DNA of 64,000 nucleotides from NCBI RefSeq assembly GCF_000012985.1, contig NC_007645.1, positions 2,572,501 to 2,636,500 of the forward strand, read 5' to 3'. The stretch's first letter is position 1. The number at the start of each line of letters is the position of its first letter. This DNA is from Hahella chejuensis KCTC 2396 (GTDB lineage Bacteria > Pseudomonadota > Gammaproteobacteria > Pseudomonadales > Oleiphilaceae). Position numbers and translations under genes: made by a program. Below are positions 46,870 to 55,922 of the stretch, one piece after another. The notes beneath the pieces are model-generated. The model made no database searches and was not told where the DNA came from. It saw only the letters and a program-made list of their open reading frames with translations.

Positions 46870-48324
46870 CTACCTGCGCCAGAAGTGCGGCAGAAAGATG
46901 GCCAGTAGCGTGAAGTATTCGAGGCGTCCCAGGATCATGGCGAAGGACAGCACCCAGGCGCCTGTGTCGCTGACGGGAGCGAAGTTGCTGCCTAACTCCG
47001 CAAACGCAGGTCCCAGCACGTTGAGGCATGCGGCCACGGCGGTGAAAGAAGACCAGAACTCCAATCCCGTCGCCATGAGCGCTAAAGTCAGTATCAGGGT
47101 GCTGCCCGCGGCGAAGCTCATGAAGGCGGCTGTCGCGCTGGTGACGTCGGCGCCGACGGAGCGCCCCTGATACTTCATGACGAATACGCCGCGGGGATGC
47201 ACGATCCGCTTGAGTTCAAGGTTGATGGACTTGATGGAAATAATGTTGCGAATGATCTTGTTGCCCCCGGCGGTGGAGCCTGCGCAGCCTCCCAGATAGC
47301 CGGCGAAGACCAGCAGCATGGCGGCGACCTCCGGCCAGTCAGTGAAGCCGGCGGCGCCGAAACCCGTGCTGGTGATGAATGAGATCAGGTGGAAAGCGGA
47401 GTCGCTGAGCGCAGTGAGAGGGTCGTGATACTGCTGCGCTTTCAGCAACATGATGCACAGAAGCAAAGACAGGCCCGCCACAATCAGCAGGAAGGTGCGG
47501 GTTTCTTCGTCCTTGAGGTACACAAAGGGATTGCGGGCGCGAAATACCTTGAAATGCAAGCCGAAGCTGATAGCGCCCAGCAGCATGAACACATCGGAAA
47601 CCGCCAGAATCAGATGGCTTTGGAAGTAGCCCATACTGGCGTCATGGGTGGAGAATCCGCCGGTGGAGACGGTGGTGAAGCTGTGTGCGACCGCATCGTA
47701 AAAACTCATGCCGGCGACGAAATAGGAGAGGGCGCACAGCAGGGTGATGGCGATATATACAATCCAAAGATAGTGCGCCGTATTGGCGACGCGAGGCGAC
47801 AGCTTATCGTCTTTGACCGGTCCCGGCGTTTCCGCCTTCAACAGTTTCATGCCGCCCACGTTCAGCATGGGCAATACCGCCACCACAAATATCACCACTC
47901 CCAGGCCTCCCAGCCATTGCAGGAACTGTCGATATAACAGGAAGGTCTTGGGGAGGCTGTCCAGTCCGCTCAGAACCGTGGCGCCGGTGGTGGTGAGGGC
48001 GCTGATGGATTCAAAAACGCCATCCGTGAAACTGACGCCTGTGATGAGAATAATGGGGATCGCTCCCAGTACGCCGCTGCACATCCAGGTCAGACTGGCG
48101 AACAGCAATGAATCGCGATAGCCGATTTTGGTGAGATCGGATTTGCGGTAGCGGGACCAGAATAAATAGGACGCCGCCAGCATCGTCACCCCAGGGGCCA
48201 TAAACGCCTGTTGCACGTTGTCGCGGAACAGCGCTACGGACAGTGCGCCAAAAATTAATTGCACCCCTCCCATTAAGGCGACCGGGAAGGTTAGGAGGTA
48301 GAGGGTGGCTCGTCTGTTGATCAC
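46870..48324 (-). CDS. trkH: Potassium uptake protein TrkH
   Basis: A 484-residue K+ channel subunit of the Trk system. Selectivity-filter regions are STTGATVLSG, TVSTGGFSTHD, ITSTGFGAAGFTDWP and a fourth near NVLGPAFAELGSNF; TAGGNKIIRN is also typical. It needs TrkA, not encoded here. The C-terminus ends LAIFLPHFWRR as in TrkH. Convergent with the KdpD-like kinase gene, 19 bases apart. Confidence 0.93.
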   Translation of the reverse strand: MINRRATLYLLTFPVALMGGVQLIFGALSVALFRDNVQQAFMAPGVTMLAASYLFWSRYRKSDLTKIGYRDSLLFASLTWMCSGVLGAIPIILITGVSFTDGVFESISALTTTGATVLSGLDSLPKTFLLYRQFLQWLGGLGVVIFVVAVLPMLNVGGMKLLKAETPGPVKDDKLSPRVANTAHYLWIVYIAITLLCALSYFVAGMSFYDAVAHSFTTVSTGGFSTHDASMGYFQSHLILAVSDVFMLLGAISFGLHFKVFRARNPFVYLKDEETRTFLLIVAGLSLLLCIMLLKAQQYHDPLTALSDSAFHLISFITSTGFGAAGFTDWPEVAAMLLVFAGYLGGCAGSTAGGNKIIRNIISIKSINLELKRIVHPRGVFVMKYQGRSVGADVTSATAAFMSFAAGSTLILTLALMATGLEFWSSFTAVAACLNVLGPAFAELGSNFAPVSDTGAWVLSFAMILGRLEYFTLLAIFLPHFWRR

Positions 48325-48561
48325 GCTGTGGCGGAAACTGTCTGAAATAGCTTGAAAACCAAGTATTAAAGTTTATCAAGGCGCGGATTGTCAGGCCGTA
48401 AAAATTCCGTAAAAAAAGCCTGTTAGGGCCTATGTGGGCGGGCCGCTGATAGAAATTGTCACTAGAACATTAAATAATCGACGAAGACGGTCAGGTGAAA
48501 GCGTTCTCCTGAAGTGGGCGGTAGGCGGACGATGTGGCGACAAGGAAACAAGAGGGAGTTT

Positions 48562-49212
48562 ATGTCTATGAATCAGTGTTATCTAAAATCGGGAGTGCGT
48601 CTGCTAGGTGCGGTGGCGTTGTGTTTATCCAGTACGTCTATGGCGCAGGAGGGAGCGATTGATCCAGCGCTCGCTGTGGCCACCCTGGGCGGCAAGGCGT
48701 TGCGGGGTGAATATGGCTTTGTCGGTCAGTTCTCGTGTGTGCAGACGCCATTGCAGCCTCCGCCTGCGACAGGGTTTGATCCGGAGCCTCCTCACAGCCT
48801 GCTGGTGGAAGGCGAGGCGGTTTCTGTAGCGGGCTATGGCGTGATGACGTTTTCTCCAACTGGGACAGTGGACTTAAGCGTCACTGGCTCGCTGATCGGT
48901 CTGGATCAAACCGCAACGGGAGATGCGCCTGTGACGGCCCGCATTGCTGGGAACTGTCCTGGAGGGCGTTATCAGGTGTTGGACAACCACCGCCTGTTCC
49001 TGGAATTTCCCAACTGTCAGGAGAGTGTCCCTGGCTTTAGCGCCAGCGGCGGGCCGTTGCGATTCGAAGGGTTAATGGCGCGGGACCGGCGTTGGATCAA
49101 ACTGGCGATGGTGGATGGCGGCGTGCAAACCTACGACATTGCCATTCCCGGGTATCCTGAACTACAGAACCAACGCGCCTGCATACAAACCTTTGTTATG
49201 GACAGGATGTAA
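48562..49212 (+). CDS. Secreted hypothetical protein
   Basis: A 216-residue protein with a Sec signal peptide (about 1-28, VALCLSSTSMAQ, cut after AMA-like site) and a mature domain of beta character. It contains GEYGFVGQFSCVQTPLQPPP and VTGSLIGLDQTATGDAPVTARIAGNCPGGRYQV and four Cys that could form disulfides. I do not recognise a family. ATG 48562 follows GAGGGAGTTT. It is transcribed alone, ending at a hairpin near 49322. Probably periplasmic or exported. Confidence 0.6.
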   Translation: MSMNQCYLKSGVRLLGAVALCLSSTSMAQEGAIDPALAVATLGGKALRGEYGFVGQFSCVQTPLQPPPATGFDPEPPHSLLVEGEAVSVAGYGVMTFSPTGTVDLSVTGSLIGLDQTATGDAPVTARIAGNCPGGRYQVLDNHRLFLEFPNCQESVPGFSASGGPLRFEGLMARDRRWIKLAMVDGGVQTYDIAIPGYPELQNQRACIQTFVMDRM

Positions 49213-49321
49213 TTTTGTCGATGGTTCTCTTCACAAGCTGAGGCGTTCGGGATCGTTGCCGAGAGGTGGGGATTCCGCATTCTTTTTACATTTTTTATTT
49301 TTATTTCAATAATTTGAGCTA

Positions 49322-49346
49322 AACTCAGCCACTAAGGTTGAGTTTT
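49322..49346 (+). terminator. Terminator after secreted hypothetical gene
   Basis: AACTCAGCC-ACTAA-GGTTGAGTT (one G-T pair) followed by TTTTG. The 110 bases before it are AT-rich and without a gene. Confidence 0.6.
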
Positions 49347-49462
49347 GCTGCGTATTTCCGAAACGCTGCGGCCGATTCTGAAAATCAGGTATGGCGACTC
49401 GGCCGCTGGATTTGATTCACCGCACAGACAGCGAATAACAAACAACAATATAGCCATCGTTT

Positions 49463-49999
49463 ATGCTTTCGGGTTTAGGGAAACATTTTTGCAGGCTGTT
49501 TCTAATCCTGGCCGCTGTCCTGGGGACGTGGGAGCAGGCGTACGCCCGTTCCGAATACGAAATCAAAGCCGCGTACCTTTACAACTTCATTAAGTTCGTC
49601 ACCTGGACTGACGCGGAGGCGACGGCTTCCGCCATCGATATCTGCGTCTATGGAGAGGACCCTTTCAAGGAAATCCTCCATCCGCTTAAGTCTCTGACCG
49701 CTCACGGAAAACCCATCAATCTGTTGTATCCCGACAAGGCGGCGGACGCCGCTGTCTGCGAAGTGCTGTTCATCAGTCGGGAAGAGAAGCGGCAGCTATC
49801 GACGATTCTCTCCCAGGTGGGGCGGAATGTTTTAACCGTAAGCGATATGAAGGATTTCGCCAGCTCCGACGGCATGATCGGGTTTGTGACCGTCGGCAAT
49901 GTGATCCGGTTTGAAATAAATTTATCCAGCGCCCGCGAGGCCGGTCTCGACATCAGCTCCAAGCTGCTCGAACTGGCTCTGGACGTGATCAAGAAGTAG
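49463..49999 (+). CDS. YfiR family periplasmic protein (DUF4154)
   Basis: A 178-residue DUF4154/YfiR protein with a signal peptide (about 10-29). The family core is complete: YEIKAAYLYNFIKFVTWT, ICVYGEDPF, CEVLFISREEKRQL, VLTVSDMKDFASSDGMIGFVTVGNVIRFEIN. In Pseudomonas YfiR is a periplasmic inhibitor of the CHASE8-GGDEF cyclase YfiN. Here the next gene, in the same direction, encodes a kinase with a YfiN-like sensor region. The pair probably forms a periplasmic switch. Confidence 0.9.
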   Translation: MLSGLGKHFCRLFLILAAVLGTWEQAYARSEYEIKAAYLYNFIKFVTWTDAEATASAIDICVYGEDPFKEILHPLKSLTAHGKPINLLYPDKAADAAVCEVLFISREEKRQLSTILSQVGRNVLTVSDMKDFASSDGMIGFVTVGNVIRFEINLSSAREAGLDISSKLLELALDVIKK

Positions 50000-50003
50000 G
50001 TAG

Positions 50004-51482
50004 GTGCAGCAGAACATGAAATGGTCTCAGATGCCGATAAAGCACAAGCTGATCATGATGACGTTGTTCACCAGCGTGATCGGCATTGTGGTGGTCAGCC
50101 TGAGTTTCATCTGGTACGAAAACCTGACTTACAAAGACCAGCTGAAACAGGAAATGAACGTCATTGGCAAAATCCTGGCGGACCGCAGCAACGCCGCTCT
50201 GGTGTTCAGCGACACGGCGCAATTGCAGGATAACGTCAACAGCCTGAAGTTGCGTCAGTCTATCGAACTGTCCTGTATCTATGACGCCATGGGGGCGCCG
50301 CTGAGCAGTTTCTCCCGGCGGCAGGACTTGCAATGTCCCCTGGCGCCCGCCGCCCATGAAGGGGAGTTCACCAGCAGCTATTTTCATCTGACCCAGGCCA
50401 TCGAGCTGGATGGCGAAAGCATCGGCAAACTGTATATCCGCTCTTCTTTGCAGGAGTTAGTGGGGCATTTACAAAACTATATCGCTACCGCCGCGATTGT
50501 GTCCGCACTGGTGGTGATGGCGTTGTTGCTGGTGTCCAGCATGCTGCAGCGCATCATCTCCACGCCGCTGGTGCATTTGACGGAAACCGCCACCCGCATC
50601 GCCAGAGTGAAGGATTACAGTCTGCGGGCGGAACAGGAAAGTGAGGACGAAATCGGACAGTTGGTGGTGGCTTTTAACTCCATGCTGGACACCATTGAAG
50701 AGCAGAACGCGCAGATTCTGCATAATTACGAGAACCTGGAGAAAATCGTGGCGCAGAGAACGGCGGAGCTGCGTTCCGCTAACAAAGAGCTGGAGGCGTT
50801 CAGCTACTCGGTCTCCCACGATTTGCGTCAGCCCCTGCGCGCCATCGACGGTTTCAGCGACGCGCTGCTGGAGGACTGTTCGGATCAGCTTGACGAAGTC
50901 GCCATGGATTACCTCAACCGTGTGCGCGCCGCCAGTCAGCGCATGGGGCGTCTGATCGACAGCATGCTTACTTTGTCCCGGGTGACCCGTTATAAGGTGG
51001 AGAGCAAAGAGGTGAATCTGAGCAACCTGGCGGCGACTATCTTTGAAGCCTTGCAGGCGGATCAACCCGAACGGCATGTAGAAGCGGTCATTCAACCGGG
51101 CTTAATGACTCAGGGGGATGAGAATCTGCTTGGCGTGGCGCTTTCCAATCTGATTGGCAACGCCTGGAAATATTCCTCGAAACTTTCCCACGCGAGAATT
51201 GAATTCGGAGCCATTGACAAAGACGGCGAGCGGATATTTTATGTCAAAGACAATGGCGCGGGGTTTGATATGAAGTATGCGGACAAGCTGTTCGTGGCGT
51301 TTAACCGGTTGCACTCCCCAGCGGAGTTTGAGGGCAGCGGCATCGGGCTGGCGACGGTGTCCCGTGTGATAAGCCGTCATGGCGGTCGGATATGGGCGGA
51401 ATCTCAACCCGGAGAAGGCAGCGTCTTCTACTTCACATTGAATGATGCGGCGGTGGATGCGCACGAGACTGGGGCGCGCTGA
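50004..51482 (+). CDS. Sensor histidine kinase with CHASE8-like periplasmic domain, HAMP, HisKA, HATPase
   Basis: A 492-residue inner-membrane kinase. Two membrane segments (about 14-36 and 157-178) flank a periplasmic domain whose ADRSNAALVFSDTAQLQDNV and IELSCIYDAMGAPL resemble the CHASE8 domain of YfiN. HAMP follows (about 180-235), then HisKA (SYSVSHDLRQPLRAIDGFS) and a phytochrome-type HATPase (NLIGNAWKYSSK, DNGAGFDMKYADKLFVAF, GSGIGLATVSRVI). Start GTG 50004 or ATG 50016. It overlaps the YfiR operon and is followed by two response-regulator genes. Confidence 0.88.
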   Translation: MQQNMKWSQMPIKHKLIMMTLFTSVIGIVVVSLSFIWYENLTYKDQLKQEMNVIGKILADRSNAALVFSDTAQLQDNVNSLKLRQSIELSCIYDAMGAPLSSFSRRQDLQCPLAPAAHEGEFTSSYFHLTQAIELDGESIGKLYIRSSLQELVGHLQNYIATAAIVSALVVMALLLVSSMLQRIISTPLVHLTETATRIARVKDYSLRAEQESEDEIGQLVVAFNSMLDTIEEQNAQILHNYENLEKIVAQRTAELRSANKELEAFSYSVSHDLRQPLRAIDGFSDALLEDCSDQLDEVAMDYLNRVRAASQRMGRLIDSMLTLSRVTRYKVESKEVNLSNLAATIFEALQADQPERHVEAVIQPGLMTQGDENLLGVALSNLIGNAWKYSSKLSHARIEFGAIDKDGERIFYVKDNGAGFDMKYADKLFVAFNRLHSPAEFEGSGIGLATVSRVISRHGGRIWAESQPGEGSVFYFTLNDAAVDAHETGAR

Positions 51483-51555
51483 ATTGTCAGCGTGTAAATT
51501 TGTATAAACTAAAATAATAGGCCTAGACTTGGTTAGTGGACTGAGAGAATCGCTG

Positions 51556-52002
51556 ATGCAACAGTGCATGATATTACTGGTTGAGGATAACCCTGATGAT
51601 GAGGCGTTGGCGTTAAGAGCATTAAAGAAAGCTAACCCGAAAACACAGGTGGTGGTGGCGCGGGATGGCCAGCAGGCCCTGGATTTTGTGTTTGGTGAAG
51701 GAGACTATCAGGGACGCAACGTCGCTGAGCAGCCTGTAGTGATTTTTCTCGACATGAAGTTACCCAAGCTGAATGGATTGGATGTGCTGAGAAATATTCG
51801 GAACGACCAAAGGACCTGTTTGTTGCCAGTCGTGATTCTGACCTCGTCGGATGAGTCCAGCGACATCAAGGAAGCCTATCGCCTGGGCGCGAACAGCTAT
51901 ATCAACAAGCCCGTTAACTTTACCGAGTTTTCCCGTCAGATGAACCTGATGGGAGAATACTGGTTGGACATCAATCGGCCTCCGTTATGCAAGCTTCAGT
52001 GA
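51556..52002 (+). CDS. Single-domain response regulator (Rcp1-like)
   Basis: A 148-residue receiver of the Rcp1 type. Phospho-acceptor Asp is in FLDMKLPKLNGLDVLRNIR, with acidic pocket VEDNPDDEAL and Lys in INKPVNFTEF. There is no output domain. Such regulators are typical partners of phytochrome-type kinases, like the one 70 bases upstream. I start at ATG 51556 rather than the extended frame. Confidence 0.9.
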   Translation: MQQCMILLVEDNPDDEALALRALKKANPKTQVVVARDGQQALDFVFGEGDYQGRNVAEQPVVIFLDMKLPKLNGLDVLRNIRNDQRTCLLPVVILTSSDESSDIKEAYRLGANSYINKPVNFTEFSRQMNLMGEYWLDINRPPLCKLQ

Positions 52003-52013
52003 CCGGAGCGACT

Positions 52014-53693
52014 ATGCGACAGGGTTTGCGTCTTCTGGTGGTGGATGATTCGGAAGACGACGCCATCCTGTTGATCAGGGAGTTGCGCAAAGGCGGCATG
52101 CTGCCCAACTATACCCGCGTGGACAATGAGCATGACATGCGCAAGATGCTCAGCGCTCAGCAGTGGGACATCATCATCACCGATCACAATATGCCCGGAT
52201 TCTCCTCCGAAGAAGCCCTGGCGGTCGTGCGCGAGGCGGAGCTGGACGTGCCTGTGATCATCGTTTCCGGCACCATTGGCGAAGATGTCGCCGTGCGGGC
52301 GATGAAAGCCGGGGCCCATGACTACATCATGAAGGACAACCTGGCGCGCCTGCTGCCGGCTATCCAACGGGAGCTGAAAGAGGCCACGGTTCGCGACGCC
52401 CGCAAACGCGCGGAACGTACGCTGCATCATATGGCTTACCACGACAGCCTGACTGATCTGGTGAACCGTCGTGAATTCGAACGCCGTCTGAAAAGCGCGC
52501 TCAACAGCAGCAAAGAGCGCGGCCTGACTCACATGCTGCTGTACCTGGATCTGGATCAGTTCAAGATCATCAACGACACCTGTGGACACGTCGCCGGGGA
52601 CGAACTGCTCAAGCAATTGGCCATACTGCTGTCCAAACATATTCGCGAAAGCGATACGCTGGCCCGTTTGGGCGGCGATGAATTCGGAATACTTTTGGAG
52701 AGTTGTGCGGAGCGCCGCGCCATTCAACTGGCGCAAGAGCTGAACAGTGAAGTGCGGAACTTTCGCTTCGTCTGGCAGCAGAAGCCGTTCACCATCAGTT
52801 TGAGTATCGGCATTGTCGCCGTCACCAGCGAATACGGTTCCGGCGCGGAGATTCTCAGTCACGCCGACATCGCGTGTTACGCCGCCAAGGACAAGGGGCG
52901 CAATACGATTCAGGTATATCAAAGCGATGACGTGGAAATGATGCGTCGTCGCACGGAAATGCAGTGGATCAGCCGTATCCGTATCGCGCTGGAGGAAAAT
53001 CGTTTTTTCCTGTATCAACAGCCCATGGAGCGCATTGGCCCGGATCGTGGCGCGGGCTTGCATACCGAGTTTCTATTACGTTTGCGGGAAGGCGACGAGG
53101 TCATTCCGCCGGGCGCTTTTATTCCCGCCGCTGAACGTTACAGCCTGATGCCGCTGATTGACCGCAGGGTTATCGAGTTAGTGTTCCAGTACCTCGCCGA
53201 AAGCGGCAAAGGGATGGCGGACAAAGGCGCCTATTTCATCAATCTGTCAGGCGCCTCGTTAAGCGATGACAAGGTGTTCGAAGATATTCGTAAAAATCTC
53301 AGAAAATACAAAATCCGCCCGGAGCGAATCTGCTTTGAGATAACGGAGACCGCCGCCATCGCCCACTTAGCGGAAACCGTGGAGTTTATCCGTGAGATCA
53401 GGGAAGAGGGCTTCAAGTTCGCGTTGGATGACTTCGGCTGCGGCATGAGTTCCTTCTCCTATTTAAAAACCATTCCGGTGGATTATCTGAAAATTGACGG
53501 CAGCTTTGTGCGCAACATGCTGTCCGATCCGATTGACGTGGGGATCGTCGAAGCCTGCAACCGTATTGGACATGCGGCGGGACTGACGACCATCGCCGAG
53601 TTTGTGGAAAACGAGCAGATTAAGGAAAAATTGATCGAAATAGGCGTGGACTATGCGCAAGGTTTCGCTGTCAGTAAACCCAAGCCGTTGTAA
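52014..53693 (+). CDS. Response regulator with GGDEF and EAL domains
   Basis: A 559-residue REC-GGDEF-EAL protein controlling c-di-GMP. Receiver at about 5-125 (VVDDSEDDAILL, ITDHNMPGFSSEEAL). GGDEF at about 145-305 with an intact RLGGDEFG signature. EAL at about 315-555: the eponymous motif reads TEFLLR (E-F-L instead of E-A-L), while LDDFGCGMSSFSYLK, DYLKIDGSFV and AQGFAVSKP are present, so phosphodiesterase activity is plausible. Start ATG 52014 follows CGGAGCGACT. Confidence 0.9.
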   Translation: MRQGLRLLVVDDSEDDAILLIRELRKGGMLPNYTRVDNEHDMRKMLSAQQWDIIITDHNMPGFSSEEALAVVREAELDVPVIIVSGTIGEDVAVRAMKAGAHDYIMKDNLARLLPAIQRELKEATVRDARKRAERTLHHMAYHDSLTDLVNRREFERRLKSALNSSKERGLTHMLLYLDLDQFKIINDTCGHVAGDELLKQLAILLSKHIRESDTLARLGGDEFGILLESCAERRAIQLAQELNSEVRNFRFVWQQKPFTISLSIGIVAVTSEYGSGAEILSHADIACYAAKDKGRNTIQVYQSDDVEMMRRRTEMQWISRIRIALEENRFFLYQQPMERIGPDRGAGLHTEFLLRLREGDEVIPPGAFIPAAERYSLMPLIDRRVIELVFQYLAESGKGMADKGAYFINLSGASLSDDKVFEDIRKNLRKYKIRPERICFEITETAAIAHLAETVEFIREIREEGFKFALDDFGCGMSSFSYLKTIPVDYLKIDGSFVRNMLSDPIDVGIVEACNRIGHAAGLTTIAEFVENEQIKEKLIEIGVDYAQGFAVSKPKPL

Positions 53694-53829
53694 TTAATAA
53701 AATTTTCTCCGCCATCTTTTCGCACAGATTAAATCCTGCTGCTATGCTTAGCTAAGACGCGCCCGGCTGGCTGTAGCTTATGGTCGAGGCGTTATTCCGT
53801 CCGCAGCAATCAAACGCGATACGACTCAT

Positions 53830-55911
53830 ATGATTACAACAACTAGAAGGTTTTGCGCGTTAAGTCTGGCTCTCGCCGCCTCGGCAGGGTACGCCACAGA
53901 CGATAATCTCTTTGAAGACAGCCTCTGGGCGCTATCCCCCGAAGAACTGGGACAAATCCGCGTCACCAGCATCGCCTCGGGCACCATCACCCCTTTGGAC
54001 AAGGCCGCCGCCGTCACCACGGTCATCACCGCGGAAGACATCGCGGCTATGGGGGCGACGGATATCGATGAAGTGTTGGAGACGGTGCCGGGTTTGCATG
54101 TCGGTAGGTCTTTTCAAGCCTATTTTCCGCTTTATACATTTCGAGGCATATCCGGGTCGGATTACAACCCTCAGGCGCTATTGTTGATTAACGGCTCCCC
54201 GCTCACCACCCTGGCTTTCGGAAATCGCTACACCATATGGGGCGGAATGCCGGTCAAGTCCATCAGTCGCATTGAAGTAATCAGAGGTCCGGGCTCCGCT
54301 TTATACGGCGCCGACGCCTTTGCGGGAGTCATTAACGTCATTACAAAAACCGCCAGCGAAATGGAAGGAACACTGACGGGAACGCGCGTAGGCAGTTTTG
54401 ATACTTATTCCGCATGGATGCTGCATGGGGATCGCATTGGCGATCTTGAGCTGGGCGTCACCTTTGAGTATATGGATACAAGGGGGCAGAAAGAGGAAGT
54501 AAAAGAAGACTTTATGGCATTGCTGGCGCCTGATGACTCTCTGGCTCCGGGGGAAGTCAATCTGGGACGCCGCCAGGCGGAACTCCACATGGATATGGCA
54601 TACAAGGAGGTAACGGTCAGAGTAGGTTACCAGGGGCGTTACGGCGTTGAAACGGGCGCAGGCGTCGCGCAGGCGCTGGACCCTGAAGGCGAATACGCCA
54701 GCGATCGCCTGACCTTGGAGTTTCTGCATACCAATCAGGACTGGTTTGAAAACTGGGAAATCTCCACTCAGCTGACCTATTTCTTCGGCAGACAGAAGCC
54801 CACCGAAACCTCTGTAATTTTCCCTTCCACTTTCGGCGGGGCCTTCCCGGACAGGGTATTGGCCGAGCCAGGCTATAAAGAAGAGCACGCAAGAATTCAG
54901 TTGTCCTCTATTTTCAGAGGCTGGAAAGATCATCGTATCCGCATGGGCATAGGCTATTTCTGGGGCGATCTCTACGAAACGACGGAAAAGAAAAACTTTC
55001 TTTTCGGTTCTCGAGGGATAGAACCAAATCCAGGTGGATTTGAAGACTTTTCGGACAGTAATAACGTGTGGCTTCCCGAGAAAGATCGGACCAGCTATTT
55101 CATATTTCTGCAGGACGAATGGCAGTTCACTCAGAATTGGCAACTGACGTCTGGCGTCAGATATGACCACTATTCCGATTTTGGCGATACCGTCAACCCA
55201 AGGATAGCCTTGGTCTGGGCGTCTACGGATACCCTTACCACCAAGCTGCTTTATGGGCGCGCTTTCCGCGCGCCGTCCTTCGTAGAGCTGTATGCAATCT
55301 CTAATCCTGTCACTTTGGGCAATCCTGATTTAGATCCTGAAACCATAGATAGTTATGAGTTTGCCGTCAGCTATCAACCTACCGCAAAACTGCAATACAG
55401 TGGAAACTTGTTTTACTACAAGATTGAAGACTTCATTAACTTCGAAGGTGGAAAATTAGCTAATTCCAATAGCCGTAAAGGGCGAGGCTGGGAGTTTGAA
55501 GTCAGTTACGCTGTTTCCGACGAGCTGAAAATGACGGCGAACTACGCCTACCAGCGCGCTACAGATGAAGAAACAGGCAAAGACGTGGGGGATGCGCCGA
55601 ACTACCAGGCCTATGGGCGTATTGATTACAAGATTGTCCCCAACACGAGCGTATCCACCCAGATTAACTGGATTGGCGAACAGAAGAGGGCGGATGGAGA
55701 CGGTAGAGATCCTGTCTCTGATTACGCCACGGTGGACTTCACTGTGAGACGCAAGACATTGGAGGATCGGCTGGAGATGGCGCTTTCCATCCGCAATGTG
55801 TTTGATCGGGAAGCCTACGCGCCCAGCACCTCCCGGCCAATGGTGGCGATTCCAGGAGACCTGCCCCTGGAGGGGCGCAGCCTGTATGGAGAGGTCTCCT
55901 ATCGATTTTAG
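53830..55911 (+). CDS. TonB-dependent outer-membrane receptor
   Basis: A 693-residue TonB-dependent receptor with a signal peptide (about 1-22), a plug (about 45-165: VTTVITAEDIAAMGATDIDEVLETVPGLHV, RIEVIRGPGSALYGADAFAGVINVITK) and a beta-barrel ending in EVSYRF. Ligand is unknown; the plug is of the siderophore/vitamin class. It is downstream of YfiR, kinase and regulator genes on the same strand, about 135 bases apart. TonB receptors next to YfiR-family proteins are recurrent and may feed ligand status to the signalling system. Confidence 0.92.
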   Translation: MITTTRRFCALSLALAASAGYATDDNLFEDSLWALSPEELGQIRVTSIASGTITPLDKAAAVTTVITAEDIAAMGATDIDEVLETVPGLHVGRSFQAYFPLYTFRGISGSDYNPQALLLINGSPLTTLAFGNRYTIWGGMPVKSISRIEVIRGPGSALYGADAFAGVINVITKTASEMEGTLTGTRVGSFDTYSAWMLHGDRIGDLELGVTFEYMDTRGQKEEVKEDFMALLAPDDSLAPGEVNLGRRQAELHMDMAYKEVTVRVGYQGRYGVETGAGVAQALDPEGEYASDRLTLEFLHTNQDWFENWEISTQLTYFFGRQKPTETSVIFPSTFGGAFPDRVLAEPGYKEEHARIQLSSIFRGWKDHRIRMGIGYFWGDLYETTEKKNFLFGSRGIEPNPGGFEDFSDSNNVWLPEKDRTSYFIFLQDEWQFTQNWQLTSGVRYDHYSDFGDTVNPRIALVWASTDTLTTKLLYGRAFRAPSFVELYAISNPVTLGNPDLDPETIDSYEFAVSYQPTAKLQYSGNLFYYKIEDFINFEGGKLANSNSRKGRGWEFEVSYAVSDELKMTANYAYQRATDEETGKDVGDAPNYQAYGRIDYKIVPNTSVSTQINWIGEQKRADGDGRDPVSDYATVDFTVRRKTLEDRLEMALSIRNVFDREAYAPSTSRPMVAIPGDLPLEGRSLYGEVSYRF

Positions 55912-55922
55912 GAAAGAAAGGA

